Positions 41,378 through 53,269 of a stretch of 64,000 bases of DNA are shown piece after piece. The position numbers were made by a program, and so were the translations under genes. Each line of letters opens with the position of its first letter. Positions within the stretch are counted from its first letter, which is position 1. The stretch spans positions 14,842,001 to 14,906,000 of the forward strand of contig CM070626.1 in assembly GCA_036346255.1 (NCBI GenBank). The letters are read 5' to 3'. Below the pieces are notes generated by a model, which saw only the letters and a program-made list of their open reading frames with translations, was not told the origin of the DNA and searched no databases. The DNA is from Ampelocalamus luodianensis (lineage: Eukaryota > Streptophyta > Magnoliopsida > Poales > Poaceae).

Positions 41378-43750
41378 TGTAACATCCCAATTTTCTGAGT
41401 CTTAATTTTTTTTTGATTAGTTTAGCCTTTGGAAAATTCACCCAAGATTTTATTTGATTTTAATAAAGCTTAACATGGACTTTCTGTAATAAAACAATTT
41501 AATATGAATAATATCAACATCAATTAATGTCAAAACTATTTTATTTGTGTTCTATGTGCTTGGATATATTTTCTAGATTTTTCTAGAATTCTTTCGAGTT
41601 CATTTGCTATTTTCTAATTGCCATTTGCATTTTCTGGTATTTCTATAATAGAAAATCTATTTTTAATCTCGGAAACTCTCGTGGCCAAATTCCATCTCTT
41701 TGGCCCACTCCTATTCCTTTCCCTGGCCCATTTGCCATGAAGCCCAGCCCAACTTCGTCGGCCTGCTTCACCGCGCCAGCTCGCTCGCTCGCACCACCTC
41801 GTAGTCACTTCCAGGTGGGCCGGCCTTGTTAGCATTGCGCGGCCGTGTTGAATCAGCGTGTGCCACGCATCCATGTCCACCTATCAGCCTCGTCGTCTCC
41901 GCTCGGCCGTCTCCGATCGGGACTGTAGCGCTGCCGTCTTTTCCGTTTTGGGAGTCCGTGTAGGGCATGCCTCCTGGGACTATTTAAGGCCCCGAGGACC
42001 CTCGGGAGGGCACCCCGAGATGCGTCGCCCTCAAAACCCAAACCACTGTTGTTAAAGCGCCGCCTGGAGCCCTAGCCGCCACCTTCGTCTTCAACCCCAG
42101 CCGAAGGACCTCATCGTCACCACAGCCGTTCCAGTTTCATTCGTCGGCGTTGGACGCCATCTTCGGGACCGTCACGTCGCCCGCATGTCAGAACCACCCT
42201 CGCCATCACCGGAGGACCACTCTAGCATTGTTGTCATCGAGCCTGAGATCTAACCACTGCTTCGACCTCGCCGCTGGCCGCCACCGTCATCCCCATGCAC
42301 CAGTGAGCACACCGACGAGTTCCCCGTCTCATCCTCTTCACATTACGCACCCTACCACCGACGAGCATCCACCGTTCACCAGGACCCTCAGTTCCCGAGC
42401 CCTCGTCGTCGTTTAGCTGCCGTGGCGTGCCACCTCAGCGCCCACGTCAGCCTCGTGCCTACGTGTCGCCTACGTGGCATCCACGTCAACCGCATAGTCA
42501 GCGCTTGCATGCCACTTCAAACCCTATATCCATCTCGATAGATCCAATCCACTGTGAGCCGAGCCTCTACCATGTGGGTCCCCTTGTTGGATCACTGTTT
42601 CGTAGACCCATGAGCCCGTAGACCTGTGAACAAGGTCCGTGGATCGGGTCTATAGACCTCGGGCCCACATGTTAGTCTCTGAGCCATTTTCCCAGTTTTA
42701 TTTTAATTCCAAAAATCAGGGCTGACGTCATTATTAGGGATTTCTAGTAGAACAATAATTCGGGAAACTTAGAAAGAGTGTCTTTTTCCTTTTCTTTAGG
42801 TTTAGATCTTCCAGAAGCCCGTTCTTCCTCATACGAACTCTGATTGAGCCCATTCAAATTTCTAAATTCATCGAAATTCGATCTCTATTTTCCTAAGATT
42901 TTTATTTAATTTTTGGGGTTTTTCTCTCTGTTTTGTAGTTATTTGTGTTTGTTTGCTTTCATTTGCGAGTAGAAGTTGCTACTTCGGGGGATTTCGAGAA
43001 AGAAGGAGTTAACCAAGACCAAGACTAGTACCAAGATATATTCCAAGGCAAGTTGTACCTATGATCATATTGAACCCAATTTTCAAAAATTACTTTGATT
43101 CAATTATTGCATTTACTTTAAGTATTTATTTAAATACTTTTGGATTAGTTATTCGCCCAAATTGTTTATATCCACCATGTCTATTGTAATGTCATGGTCT
43201 TTTGTCACCCAAGTTTGATTAACTATTAGTTGGTATTATTGTAGTACCAACGTGGGTTGGTTAGATACGAGTAGTTTGCTTAGCCATGCAACGAGTCATT
43301 CATTGTCATCTGAGTTGCAGACATAAATTTAACTAAGTGATTATGGAACTTTGTGTAAAACTATGTGATGTGTGTCATTACTCGTTGATGGCATGTGTTA
43401 CACTTAATCAACAGGGTGGGAAAAGATTTAGACTGAGGTAAGTGGTGAAAACTGTGTGATATGGTGGAGCTTTGTGACTGGGAATGATAATCTCTGTGGC
43501 ATAGTTAGAAATTAGAAGTCTCGTCTTGGTCAATTAATGCTTAACTTTATGCACCATTTAACTGAACCATAATTGTACAACCACATGCTTGGTATGGGGC
43601 GAACCTAACTAACTAAGTTACATTTTCTTGACATTGACTACTCAGGTTTTAGGATAGGAGCTCAGTGATGGGTGGAGGTGTGAATTACTAGGTAGGTCAC
43701 ATCGATGGACGGTTTTCCACTTCCAGGTCCAACGGTGTGTGTCGTGCCAA
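41378..43750 (+). repeat. gypsy-type LTR fragment
   Basis: Starts TGTAACATCCCAATTTTCTG, the same start as the minus-strand LTR ending at 47110. The match continues through GTTCTATGTGCT, ATATATTTTCTAGATTTTTC, a TATA-like CTATTTAAGG (41980-41989) and GGTGGAGGTGTGA to CCAAAGCGCT (43746-43755). There it stops against copia coding sequence. It is a diverged, 3'-truncated relative of the solo LTR next to it. Confidence 0.8.
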
Positions 43751-43753
43751 AGC

Positions 43754-43846
43754 GCTGTTGGTTCTCTTATGTATGTCATGGTATGCTCTCGTCCTGATTT
43801 ATCACATGCACTAAATGTTGTTAGTAGATTCATGGCTAATCCTGGT
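43754..43846 (+). pseudogene. copia pol remnant, piece 1
   Basis: AVGSLMYVMVCSRPDLSHAL then NVVSRFMANPG is the well-known block before copia RNase H (family form: MYAMVCTRPD..AV..VSRYM..PG). It is cut after NPG by the solo LTR at 43847-47110 and resumes at 47116. Confidence 0.88.
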
Positions 43847-46800
43847 TGTCGGGACCCAGAATTTCGATTCTGGAACCCTCTGTGTATACTGCACTAGTCC
43901 ATGATCACGCTAGTACACACAGGGTTAATATAGGTAAATATCGATCCACACAAACGATAAATAAAGTAAACGATTAGTTTGAATAACAAATAAGGGTTTT
44001 GACCTTATGGTCGAGTTTACACTTATTAAGCCACGCAGGGCTAACAAAGAATAAAACAGCAGCGAAACGGAAATAACTCCAGCGTAGATCCCACCATTTC
44101 ACCACAAGCAACCGACTGGGATCCAGACCTTAACGATCAACAACCTTCGGCGAACTCCTCCTCGAAAGCAGGCGTAGACTCCTCCTCTTCTGTAGGTTTG
44201 GGTGCAAGTTTTACAACAAGCGTGAGTACACAACCGTACTCGCAAATCATACCACAGAATGCAATGTATAGATGCAGGCTTATTTCAAAGAAAAGACTTC
44301 TGTGGTTTTTTTTGCATAAAAGCAACATTTGCAATTGAATAAGAATAATAGATTGAAAGCATAATTCAAAACAAATAGACCATATTAATTTAACAATTGT
44401 TTTCACAAAGACACACAGCTAAACAGATTATTTCACATAGCCATATGATTGAGGTCACACAGCTCCCATCCCAAACATTTTATGAAAACTACCCCTCGTG
44501 TGAAATCCCCGAGCATGTCCATGACTGCAGACGCGGCTATTCGAATAGATTGTTTAACACTCTGCAGAGGTTGTACACTTTACCCACAAGATACAACTAG
44601 TGTAGCAAGCACTAATCATAACAAAACGGTTCAGAAACTTCATCTCAAACATTGACATTCCCAGTGTGCTTACAAACCGCTATGCCAACCCAAACGAAGC
44701 GCTTTGGCATAACACACACCGCTGGACAGGGAAGCGACGAATCGTCCCGCGATGCAACCACTAAGTAGTCACACCTCCACCCTGTCACAAAGCCTAACCT
44801 ATCCACCTGAACATCAATGCCGAGAATCCATAACTTACTAAGTTAGGCCCGTCCCATACCAGGCATGTGGTCGTACAGTAAGGCTCAGTTCAATGACGCA
44901 CAAAGTTAAGTCCTTAATTGACCAAGGCAAGACTTCCATGTTCTAACTAAGTCACAAAGATTATCATTCCCATCACAAAGCCCACCATATCACACAGCTT
45001 CCACCACTTGCCTCAGTCTAAATCCTTTACCACCCAGTTGGTTTTAGTGCAACACATGCCATCACGAAGTAATAACGGACATCACACAGCTTTACACAAA
45101 GTTCCATAGTCACTTAGTCATATTTTAATAATTGCAACTTACATGAAATGTGAGACTCGTAGCATGGCTAAGCAATTGTACTCGCATCTAACCAACCCAC
45201 GTTGGTACTACAATATTACCAACTGATAACCAATCTAGGGTGACAAGGGATTATGACATACAAGGCCAAGGTGTGATAACAAATTTGGATAATAACTATA
45301 CCCAAAGCATTTAAATAAATAATTAAAATAGAATGCAGTACTTTGAAGTAAAGTAATTTGAAAACTGGGTTCAAGATGATCAAATGTATGACTTGCCTTG
45401 GAAAAGGTCTATGTACTGGTCTTGATCTTGGGGTGCTCCTTCTTCCACAAAATTCCCCGATGAATCGACGTCTACTCGCAAACGAGACAAAACAAACAAA
45501 ACAAATAAATAACAGAGGCAAAACAAGCTCCAAAAATTAAATAAAAATCTCAGATAAATAGAGCTTGAATTTAGACAGATTTTGGAATTTGAATGGGCTC
45601 AATCGGAGTTAGGATGCAAAAGTTATGGCCTTTGGAAGTTTTAAATCTAAAAGAAACCCTAATTTGGATTTTCCAGAATTTCCGAATTATTTCTCTGAAG
45701 AAAAATCGGATTATTGCGCAATGCTGACGTCAGCGAAGGAATTTCGGGAATTAAAAGAAATAAAAAGAATATACTGACATGTGGGACCCACATGTCAGTG
45801 ACATGGCTCACGGTGGACTAGGTCTCACCGAGCCAATGGAATCAAGTCCGGTGGATCGTGCCACGTGGCGCACGCGCGTGCTGGCGACACGGCGCCATGC
45901 AAGCGACACGTCGGCAGAATGCCGAGGTGGCGGTGAGGTGGCGCCCACGCCGACCCGACGCGGCGGCGATCGACCCTATGGTCGCCGTGACAGCGGCTCC
46001 TCGTCGGCGCGAACGCACCGGAGGTAGAAGACGAGGCGATCTCGATGGGATGCTCACGGACGCTCCGGGACCACTGTGGCGGCCGGCGGCGAAGTCGAAG
46101 CGGAGGTGGGGGTTCGGGCTCGACGGCGACGGCGTTGGGAGGGTCCTCCGGTGAAGATGAAGGCGGTGCTGGGATGCGGGCGACGCGACGATCCCGATGA
46201 TGGCTTCCAGGAGCGACGAGGACAACTGGAACGACGGCGGTGGCGAAGAGGTCCTTCGGCTGGAGCTGAAGACGAAGGCGGCGCCTAGGGCTTCTGGCGG
46301 CGTTTCGGTGGCGGCGGCTAGGGTTTCGAGGGCGGTGCGTCACGGGGTGCATCTCACGAGGGTCCTCGGGGCCTTAAATAGCCCCGGGAGGCTACACGGA
46401 CTCCCAAAACGGCAAAGGTGGCGGCGGCGAACTCGGGCGGAAGGTGGAGTCCGCTTCGGAGACGACGACGACGTGGCAGGGTGGGACCCACGATCGGCCG
46501 ATCGGGTTGGACGAAACCGCGTGACAAACGGCGCGAGTGCGAACGGACTCCGACAAGATCTGACCGTCAAATCCAGATCGAATGGTCCAAAGCACAGGAG
46601 CGTTCGGACCCTCCGGTACCTCGGCCGCATCTTACCGTTGAATATTGATCGAACGTTGGATGATGGGCTGAGCGCGCGGAGAAAGAGAAGAGGCTGACAT
46701 GCGGGGCCCGCATGTCAGTCGGAGGCGGCGCGCGAGGCGAAATGGCAGTACATGGAAGATGGGCCAAGACAATAAGAGATGGGCTGAGCTTCTAAATTCG

Positions 46801-47110
46801 GCCCGAAATGATTTCTGAGATTTTAATAGCTTTTCTATTTTAGAAAATACTAGAAAATCAAATAAGCAATAGAAAATAGTAAATGAACTAAGAAAAATTC
46901 TAGAAAAATCTAGAAAATATATCTGAGCACATAGAACCCAAATAAAATAGTTTTAGCTAATGTTCATGTTGGGATTATTCACATTAAATGTTTTTGATTG
47001 TAAAGTCCAATATTAAGCTTTTGAATTTAAATTCAAATAAATCCAAATAGTGAATTTTCTTCCTACTAACTATTAAAAGATTTTTAAACTCAGAAAATTG
47101 GGATGTTACA
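43847..47110 (-). mobile_element. solo LTR of a gypsy-type element
   Basis: 3264 bp on the minus strand, from TGTAACATCCC (47110) to GGGTCCCGACA (43847). No internal element sequence is attached. The flanks CTGGT (43842-43846) and CTGGG (47111-47115) are a near-perfect 5-bp duplication. It interrupts a copia gene exactly inside its NPGK codons. Such solo LTRs arise when the two LTRs of an element recombine. It holds a TATA-like motif at 46372-46381 (minus) and a GC-rich core with overlapping frames that are not genes. Confidence 0.88.
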
Positions 47111-47115
47111 CTGGG

Positions 47116-47347
47116 TAAAAAGCAATGAAAAGCAGTTCAGTGGATTTTCAGATACTTGCGTGGTACATCTAATGCTTGTTTACAGTTTGGAAAATCTAGA
47201 GATGGACTTACTGGTTTTTTGGATTCTGATTTTGCTGGTGATTTGGACAAGAGGAGGTCACTTACACGTTATGTATTCACCATTTGTGGTTGTGCTATGA
47301 GTTAGAAAGCAAGTTTGCAGGCCACTGTAGCCTTCTCTACCAGTGAA
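47116..47347 (+). pseudogene. copia pol remnant, piece 2 (RNase H)
   Basis: Continues piece 1: GKKQ, a stop in place of Trp, KAVQWIFRYLRGTSNACLQF, GKSRDGLTGFLDSDFAGDLD, KRRSLT.YVFTICGCAMS, then TAG in place of the family Trp, KASLQATVAFSTSE. The copia RNase H degrades RNA in the hybrid. Two Trp-to-stop changes show decay. It is cut after GAA by the CACTA element at 47348. Confidence 0.9.
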
Positions 47348-48656
47348 CACTACTACAAAATTGGCTATACTGGATGCGTCATCACAGATGATTCCTTTGG
47401 AACTGTTTGTGATACATAACTATCACAGACGGTTTGTAAATATAATCGTCTGTGATAATTCACAGATGGTTCTTCAGAAGAACCGTCTATGATAATCGCA
47501 AACATCATAGACGGTCATTGTTAAGAATCGTATGTGAATTATCACAGACGGTTTTATTTACAAACCTTATGTGATGTCTTCGAATATCACAGATGGTTTG
47601 TATTTAAAACCGTCTGTGAATCATCACAAACGGTTTTTATCACGAACCGTCTGTGATTATAATCATATCGCAAACGGTATTGTAGATAAAACCGTCTCTG
47701 ATACTTTTGTTTTGTTGGGCGGGAAAACGAAAATTTGGACTTTATGGACGGGCCGCCGAAACTCGCTTTATATTAACCGAGTCTCCTCACACCTCCATCT
47801 CCTCCTCTGTCATGTCTCCTCTAACCGAGTGCTGCCGTCTTGCCTAACCTTGCGCCCCGGCCTCCCCCAAGCTCATTGCATGTGGCCACCTCCACCTCGC
47901 CCCGGCCTCGTCGTCGCCGGCCTCCCCCGACCTCATAGCCCATGGGCTTCCCCGACATCGTCGCCCCTGGACTCCTCCACTTCGTTGCCCCGGCCTCCCA
48001 CGACCTCGTCACCCCCAGCTTCCTCCACTTCGTCGACCCGACCTCGTCGTCGCTAGCGTTCCCCAACCTCGTCGCCCCTAGCCTCCCTCGACATTGTCGC
48101 CCTCGGCATCCACCTTAGATCGTGCACTGTCCGGTAAAACCGCTATAACTTTTGCATACGAACTCGGATTGCGATGTTCTTTGGCTCATTGGAAAGCCAA
48201 CAGTCCATATTAGATTCGTTCGTGTGGCTCAGGAGGCTCCAGACAAAGTGAAACCCCCAAAAAGGTTGTTTAGGGCCTCAAAACAGCCTCCGAAGTTCCA
48301 TATGCAGATACTCGAGTCCAATTGTCCAGCAATTGATTGGTTTGGCTCAAAAGTCAATTTTTTTTGCAATAGAAAAGGCTATTATAGATGGTTCTAAACA
48401 ATAACTGTCTACGAAAAAAGCTATCACATAACCGTCTATGATAATCAATTACCACATACGGTTCTTGTTCAGAACCGTGTGTGATATCTTTTTTTCACAG
48501 ATGGTTATTGTTTAGAACCGTCCGTGATAGCTTTTTTACAGACAGTTCAAAAACCGTCTGATAACTTCATATCATCACAGACACATAAATTTAGATGGTT
48601 CAACCGTCTATGATGGCGGTTTGGAGCCGTCTGTGATGACCCTCTCCATAGTAGTG
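47348..48656 (+). mobile_element. non-autonomous CACTA element, 1309 bp
   Basis: CACTACTACAAAA at 47348 to TAGTAGTG at 48656, flanked by GAA on both sides (47345-47347 and 48657-48659). Removing it and one GAA rejoins the copia frame STSEAKYM exactly. Subterminal ACAGACGGTT arrays lie at 47385-47700 and 48375-48640. The interior has C-rich CCTCGTCGCCCC repeats (47820-48110) and no transposase. Confidence 0.97.
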
Positions 48657-48962
48657 GAAGCAAAGTATATGACTATTTCTGAAGCATGCAAAGAAGCTAC
48701 ATGGTTGAGAGGTTTATACACTGAGCTTTGTGAAGATACTTCTTGCAATACTATGTTTTGCGATAGTCAAAGTGTTATATGCTTTACAAATGATCAGATA
48801 TTTCATGAAAGAACAAAGCACATTAATGTCAGATATCATTATATTCGAGATGTCACTGCTGGCAGTATGCAAGGTAGTTCTTTTTTCTTAATAAATTCGC
48901 AAGAATTATGGGACCATTGTCGATCGTATGTGAGGACTTTGGTGTTATCTGCAAAGGACTGA
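48657..48962 (+). pseudogene. copia pol remnant, piece 3 (RNase H end)
   Basis: EAKYMTISEACKEATWLRGL, YTELCEDTSCNTMFCDSQSV and FHERTKHINVRYHYIRDV follow the family order after the ST.EAEY active-site region. After about 48870 the similarity ends and stops appear in the family frame. No LTR was found downstream. Confidence 0.9.
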
Positions 48963-48965
48963 GGT

Positions 48966-49351
48966 CATAGCATCTTAGGTAAAAAAATTCTGCATTTTCT
49001 GATACCATGCAACACGCTTTAATTTCATCAATGCATGAGCATTTATAAGCAAATCTTTTTGTCCTTATTTCGATCTTATGTATTCATTTGTGCGGTTATT
49101 GTCTGTTTTCAGCTGCGCCACAAATGAGTGATTTTTTTTATCACATTTAAATATTCCGATATGTTTATAATGTTGGTGTTTTACCTAAATTACTCCATCC
49201 ATTTGTTATTGAATATTCATACTTTTTTTTTGTTCAGATTGCGATTTGTAATTGCAAATCATCCATTAATTTGATTTAATTGATCCCGCGGTCCGACAGG
49301 ACACTAAAACGGTATGATATTAGCATCTTTGACTCGTTGAGGCCTCAAATT

Positions 49352-49449
<98 letters not shown>

Positions 49450-49935
49450 CTTGACACATCCATATTGAATGGTGATTAGACAAGTTCTCCTTTGGCGTAG
49501 GTCACATGGAATGATGCAAATCCAGAGAAGGATCTTGTAGCTAAGAAACTTCTCAAAGAACTGTAGTTACTACTGTTGCTTTTCTCCGTTCGTTCTATTC
49601 CTCAGCTAATTGCTCTTTCAATGTCCCATCTACAATCTACATATAGGTTCAGATTTACTTCAATTTTGTTTGCATATAAATAGGTCTCTCCGCCGTCAAT
49701 TAGGATGAGGTGTTGTTGCTTCTTAGTTTAACATTTATGCACTCCGATTAGAAGAAGATATGACTACACCAGTTTAAGATGGAAATTAGACTTAAATCCA
49801 AAAAAAAAAAATATTAGCCGAGCAATGGATAACAAATCCGTAATAAAAACTATGTAATGTTCGCTGCACTTCGTTTCACTAAAACTCTTAGAAACTGTTC
49901 TTCACCGGTTTGTATATCTCAAAGGTATAACTCGA
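48966..49935. other. no gene; AT-rich spacer with microsatellite
   Basis: 49354-49445 is (AT)n followed by (AG)n. The rest has no coding frame or element ends that I can recognise. Confidence 0.6.
49354..49445 (+). repeat. compound microsatellite (AT)n(AG)n
   Basis: About 29 AT units followed by about 16 AG units without interruption. Confidence 0.97.
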
Positions 49936-50984
49936 TATATTAGAAGAATTTTTTGCCGATAAGGTTGTTTTTTAAATCGTAATTACACTTATGACCAGTT
50001 TGAAGTGGTATTTGCAAAAGTAGCACCTCGGGCGCACGGTGAGCCCGCGCCCGCGCCGAGAAGCCGACGCGTGCGCCGTGGGCGTAGGCTCACCCCGCGC
50101 CCACCGCCACCTCAGCCGTGGGCGCAGGCTCACCGCGCACCCGCCGCCACCTCAGCTCGCGCTGCCGTGCGCCCGCCAGACCACCGCCGCCCCGCCACGT
50201 CGGCCGCTTCTCCCGGCGCAGACTGACCCTGCGCCCAACACCTGCAACGGCCCAAAAAAAAAAGGAAAACACTATTGCGGGGGAGCGTTGTCACCCCGCT
50301 CCCCCGCAATAGTGCCCGTAGGTTAGCCGTAGGTTTAGGGTTAGGTTAGGTTTAGTAATTAGGTTAGGTTAATTAGATAGTTAGATTCTGAAATTTAAAA
50401 GAATTTTAAAATATAGGAAATGAGTTTTAAAAATTATGAAATTTTTTGTGTAGCCTGCTGACATTGTGTACTTATTTGTGTAAATTTTTCGTAATTTTAT
50501 CCATTCAGAATTATTATCGCTACTTCGTATGAATTGTTATCCGTGTACTCGCTTGTTTCGGAGATTAAGGTTTCATAATTTCATATGACTTAATGTATTT
50601 GAGATTTGCCGGACTTGGAATGTATTTGAGATTTTTCGGATCGTTATGCGGAGAATTAAAAACCTCGTAGTGGCCATCTTTTCCACCGCCCTCCTCCTCC
50701 ACGCACATCCGCCGCCTCATTCGAAATTTGGCGCCAATGTTTACGGAATTCGACGCTAACGCCGCGACTCCTTCTCCGCTCGACTATAAATACCAAACTC
50801 GCACTCGCTCTTCGCTCATATCAATTGCGTTTGATTTCGTTCTTGCGCTCGTCGCTGAGAACTCAGAGAACGTAACATAATTAATTTTATTGGGAGATTA
50901 ACTGTTTTCCTTCTTCTCGTCGCTCGTCGCTCGGCGTTGATTTATTACTTCCCCCGAAGGGCTAATTGATTACTTCCTCCGAAG

Positions 50985-51410
50985 GGCAGGTAATTTGTGT
51001 TATGCTTTTGCCGTTTCTCAGTCAGCTAGTCGTAATGAGATAATTTAGGGGTAATTAATTAGTCGTAATTAGTTAGTTGACTAGTAATAAATTAGTTTAG
51101 TGCTAATTAATTAGTCGTAATTACTTTAGTAGTCATCATTACAGTGTATTAAGTAAGTGAAAATGAAGTACTGATATTTTTTAGTGGTAATTAATCAGTT
51201 GTAATTAGTTAATTTAGAGGTAATTAATTAGTCGTAATTAGTTAGTTCACTAGTAATGAATTAGTTTAGTCGTAATTAGTTTAGTAGTCATCATTACAGC
51301 ATAGTAAGTAAGTGCAAATAAAATACTGGTAATTTTGTAGTGGTAATTAATCAATCATAAGTAGTTAGTTTAGATGTAATTAATTAGTCATAATTATTTA
51401 GTGATTGTTG
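50985..51410 (+). repeat. TAATTAGT-type tandem repeats in the MULE leader
   Basis: Units of about 28-30 bp with GGTAATTAATTAGTCGTAAT and TAGTTAGTT recur, and a larger unit of about 130 bp (containing AGTCATCATTACAG) occurs twice (51131 and 51288). It lies just before the transposase start. Confidence 0.8.
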
Positions 51411-51432
51411 TGGCTTTAGGTATTTTTCGAAC

Positions 51433-52970
51433 ATGCAAGATTTGTTTGTGTTTTACGGCGATGGGCTCGTACGGGCCGGACACGATGGGTTGGACCTATC
51501 GAAATGTCAGTACAAGGTGGTCCGGGCGGAGGGGCTCCACACAATGAATATTCACGAGCTGTGAAGCTGCATCCGGAGGGAGTTCGTCACGGAGCCAACG
51601 ACGAAGAAAGTTATGATCGAGGCGATCACCTGCACGAATTATGTGTGGGAGCTCATAAAGGTGAATGGAAGCATAGCATGGAGGCAGTACATGGAGATTG
51701 TCTCCCAGCCCGAGGCGGCCATTCACGGGAAGCCTATGGTGTACGTAAATTTCGTACACAGGGCATCGGGAAACCCTGATGATGCCGAGGCCTCTACAAG
51801 ACGGCAAGCGCACCGAAGCTCAAGATGGCAGCGGAATGAATGTGCCGCCGGAGGGAAGTCCGTGCCTAATTTTGTGCCAAACGAGGGGCGAAACATGGTG
51901 ATCGCCCGCATCGATCGCCACGAGTATCTCACGGACGAGCCTCTCGGGTTGGAGTCCGACGAGACACCACCCAAGCTTCGGATGGTACCGACGAGGACGC
52001 ACACGGCCGGTGGTCCTTACGTGGCATCAAGACTTGATGATATCGCGTGCGTTCGCTCGTACTACCGCAAGAAGAAGGCTCGCAGATGGGGTTTGAAGCC
52101 GACACCCTCTTAGTTGGGCAGCTTCCACGACAAGGGCGTGCAACAAGCTATAGCACGGTATGCCTTGTCCATCACCGTGTGTACCGAGTGCACGGTCCAA
52201 CCGTGAAAGCACGCAGATGAAGTGCGAGTAGATGGCTGCCACTGGCAAGGTCAAGACTCACGAGCAAAGATCTTGGCTCGATCTTCACGGTCAAGGAGTT
52301 GATCGACCACACTTGCGAGCTTAGCGAGCCTGCGCAAAGATCGTAACGTGACTTCGTGATATGTTGCAAACCTCATCACGCACCTAGTTGAGGCGACGTG
52401 TCTATCTCCCCAAGCCGTTGATGTCGGAAGTCGCCAATAAGGTTGGCTATCCAGTTAGTTACAGCAAGGTCCGACGAGCCAAGCAGAAGGTCATCGAGAC
52501 TATGTACGGGACATACGAAGAGGCATACAACCTTGTGCCGAGATTACTTCACCAGATTGCCGAATCAAACCCCGGCACGTACATAAACAAGCTTGACCAT
52601 GAAGATGCTAGCAAAGGGCCCAACCGCTTCATCACCGACCGGGTGTTCTGGTTTTCGCCAGCCATCGGGGCTTCAAGTTCGCCGTCCGTGCAACCATGGA
52701 TGGCACTTTCCTTACGAGGGAGGTACAAAGGCACCATCCTCACGCGCGTGGCGGCCGATGCGAATGACCAGCTTCTTCCGGTGGCATTTGCCATTGTGGA
52801 GAGTGAGAACACATCCACCGGCCGTGGTTCTTAAAGAACGTGAAGAGGGCGGTGGTGGGAGACCGGCCCAACGTCTGCCTAATCACAGATCGCAATGCTG
52901 GGTTGTTGGCGGTAATCAACACCATGCAGTCGGCTGTGTCACCTCCTCTGGGCGCTCCGGAGGAGGAATA
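51433..52970 (+). pseudogene. MULE transposase, degenerate, truncated
   Basis: MQDLFVFYGDGLVRAGHDGL starts the frame, with TGA at 51562. Next come TYVWELIKVNGSIAWRQYME-like and YVNFVHRASG pieces. The conserved part is 52390-52830: MSEVANKVGYPVSYSKVRRA, KQKVIETMYGTYEEAYNLVP, PGTYINKLD, then GRYKGTILTRVAADANDQLL and PVAFAIVESENTS. A frameshift occurs before LSLRGRYKG, where the family has CIDGTFLTG. NVKRAVVGDRPNVCLITDRN continues in a third frame to about 52920. SWIM-type and later parts are missing. It is the same family as the transposase at 18835 but a different subfamily by sequence. Confidence 0.85.
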
Positions 52971-53269
52971 GTCAGTCTTGCGCGCGTTCGTGGCACGTAC
53001 CACTCCATATACGCACCATACGACTCATGGTCGACGGACGCTGCTCATGCCGATATCCACGCGCGCCGTGTTCATCCATGTCATAGTCCACTTCTCGATG
53101 CATTTGTCAGTCCCGAATCTGCCCACCCCACCTCGTTTGCCTGCATTTCCGGAAAGATTAATGTTAGAAAAGAAGATGTAAGGACCGCGAATATTACTCG
53201 GATAAAGTTTGACTCACAGTGTATGTTTCGCTCCAGAGCTCGCCGTCCGGGGACACGCGGTGATGCAGA

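Noticed and set aside
41036..41405. Pro/Ser-rich frames of 110-120 codons on both strands
   Set aside because: C-rich simple sequence next to a CACTA end. All frames are open because stop codons are rare in such sequence.
45825..46697. Several long overlapping frames on both strands in the solo LTR
   Set aside because: Arg/Pro-rich low-complexity frames inside a GC-rich LTR region, open in many frames at once and without motifs.
50325..50350. TTTAGGGTTAGGTTAGG, similar to the plant telomere repeat
   Set aside because: Only one TTTAGGG unit inside a MULE subterminal region, with degenerate TTAGGTT after it. It is not a telomeric array.
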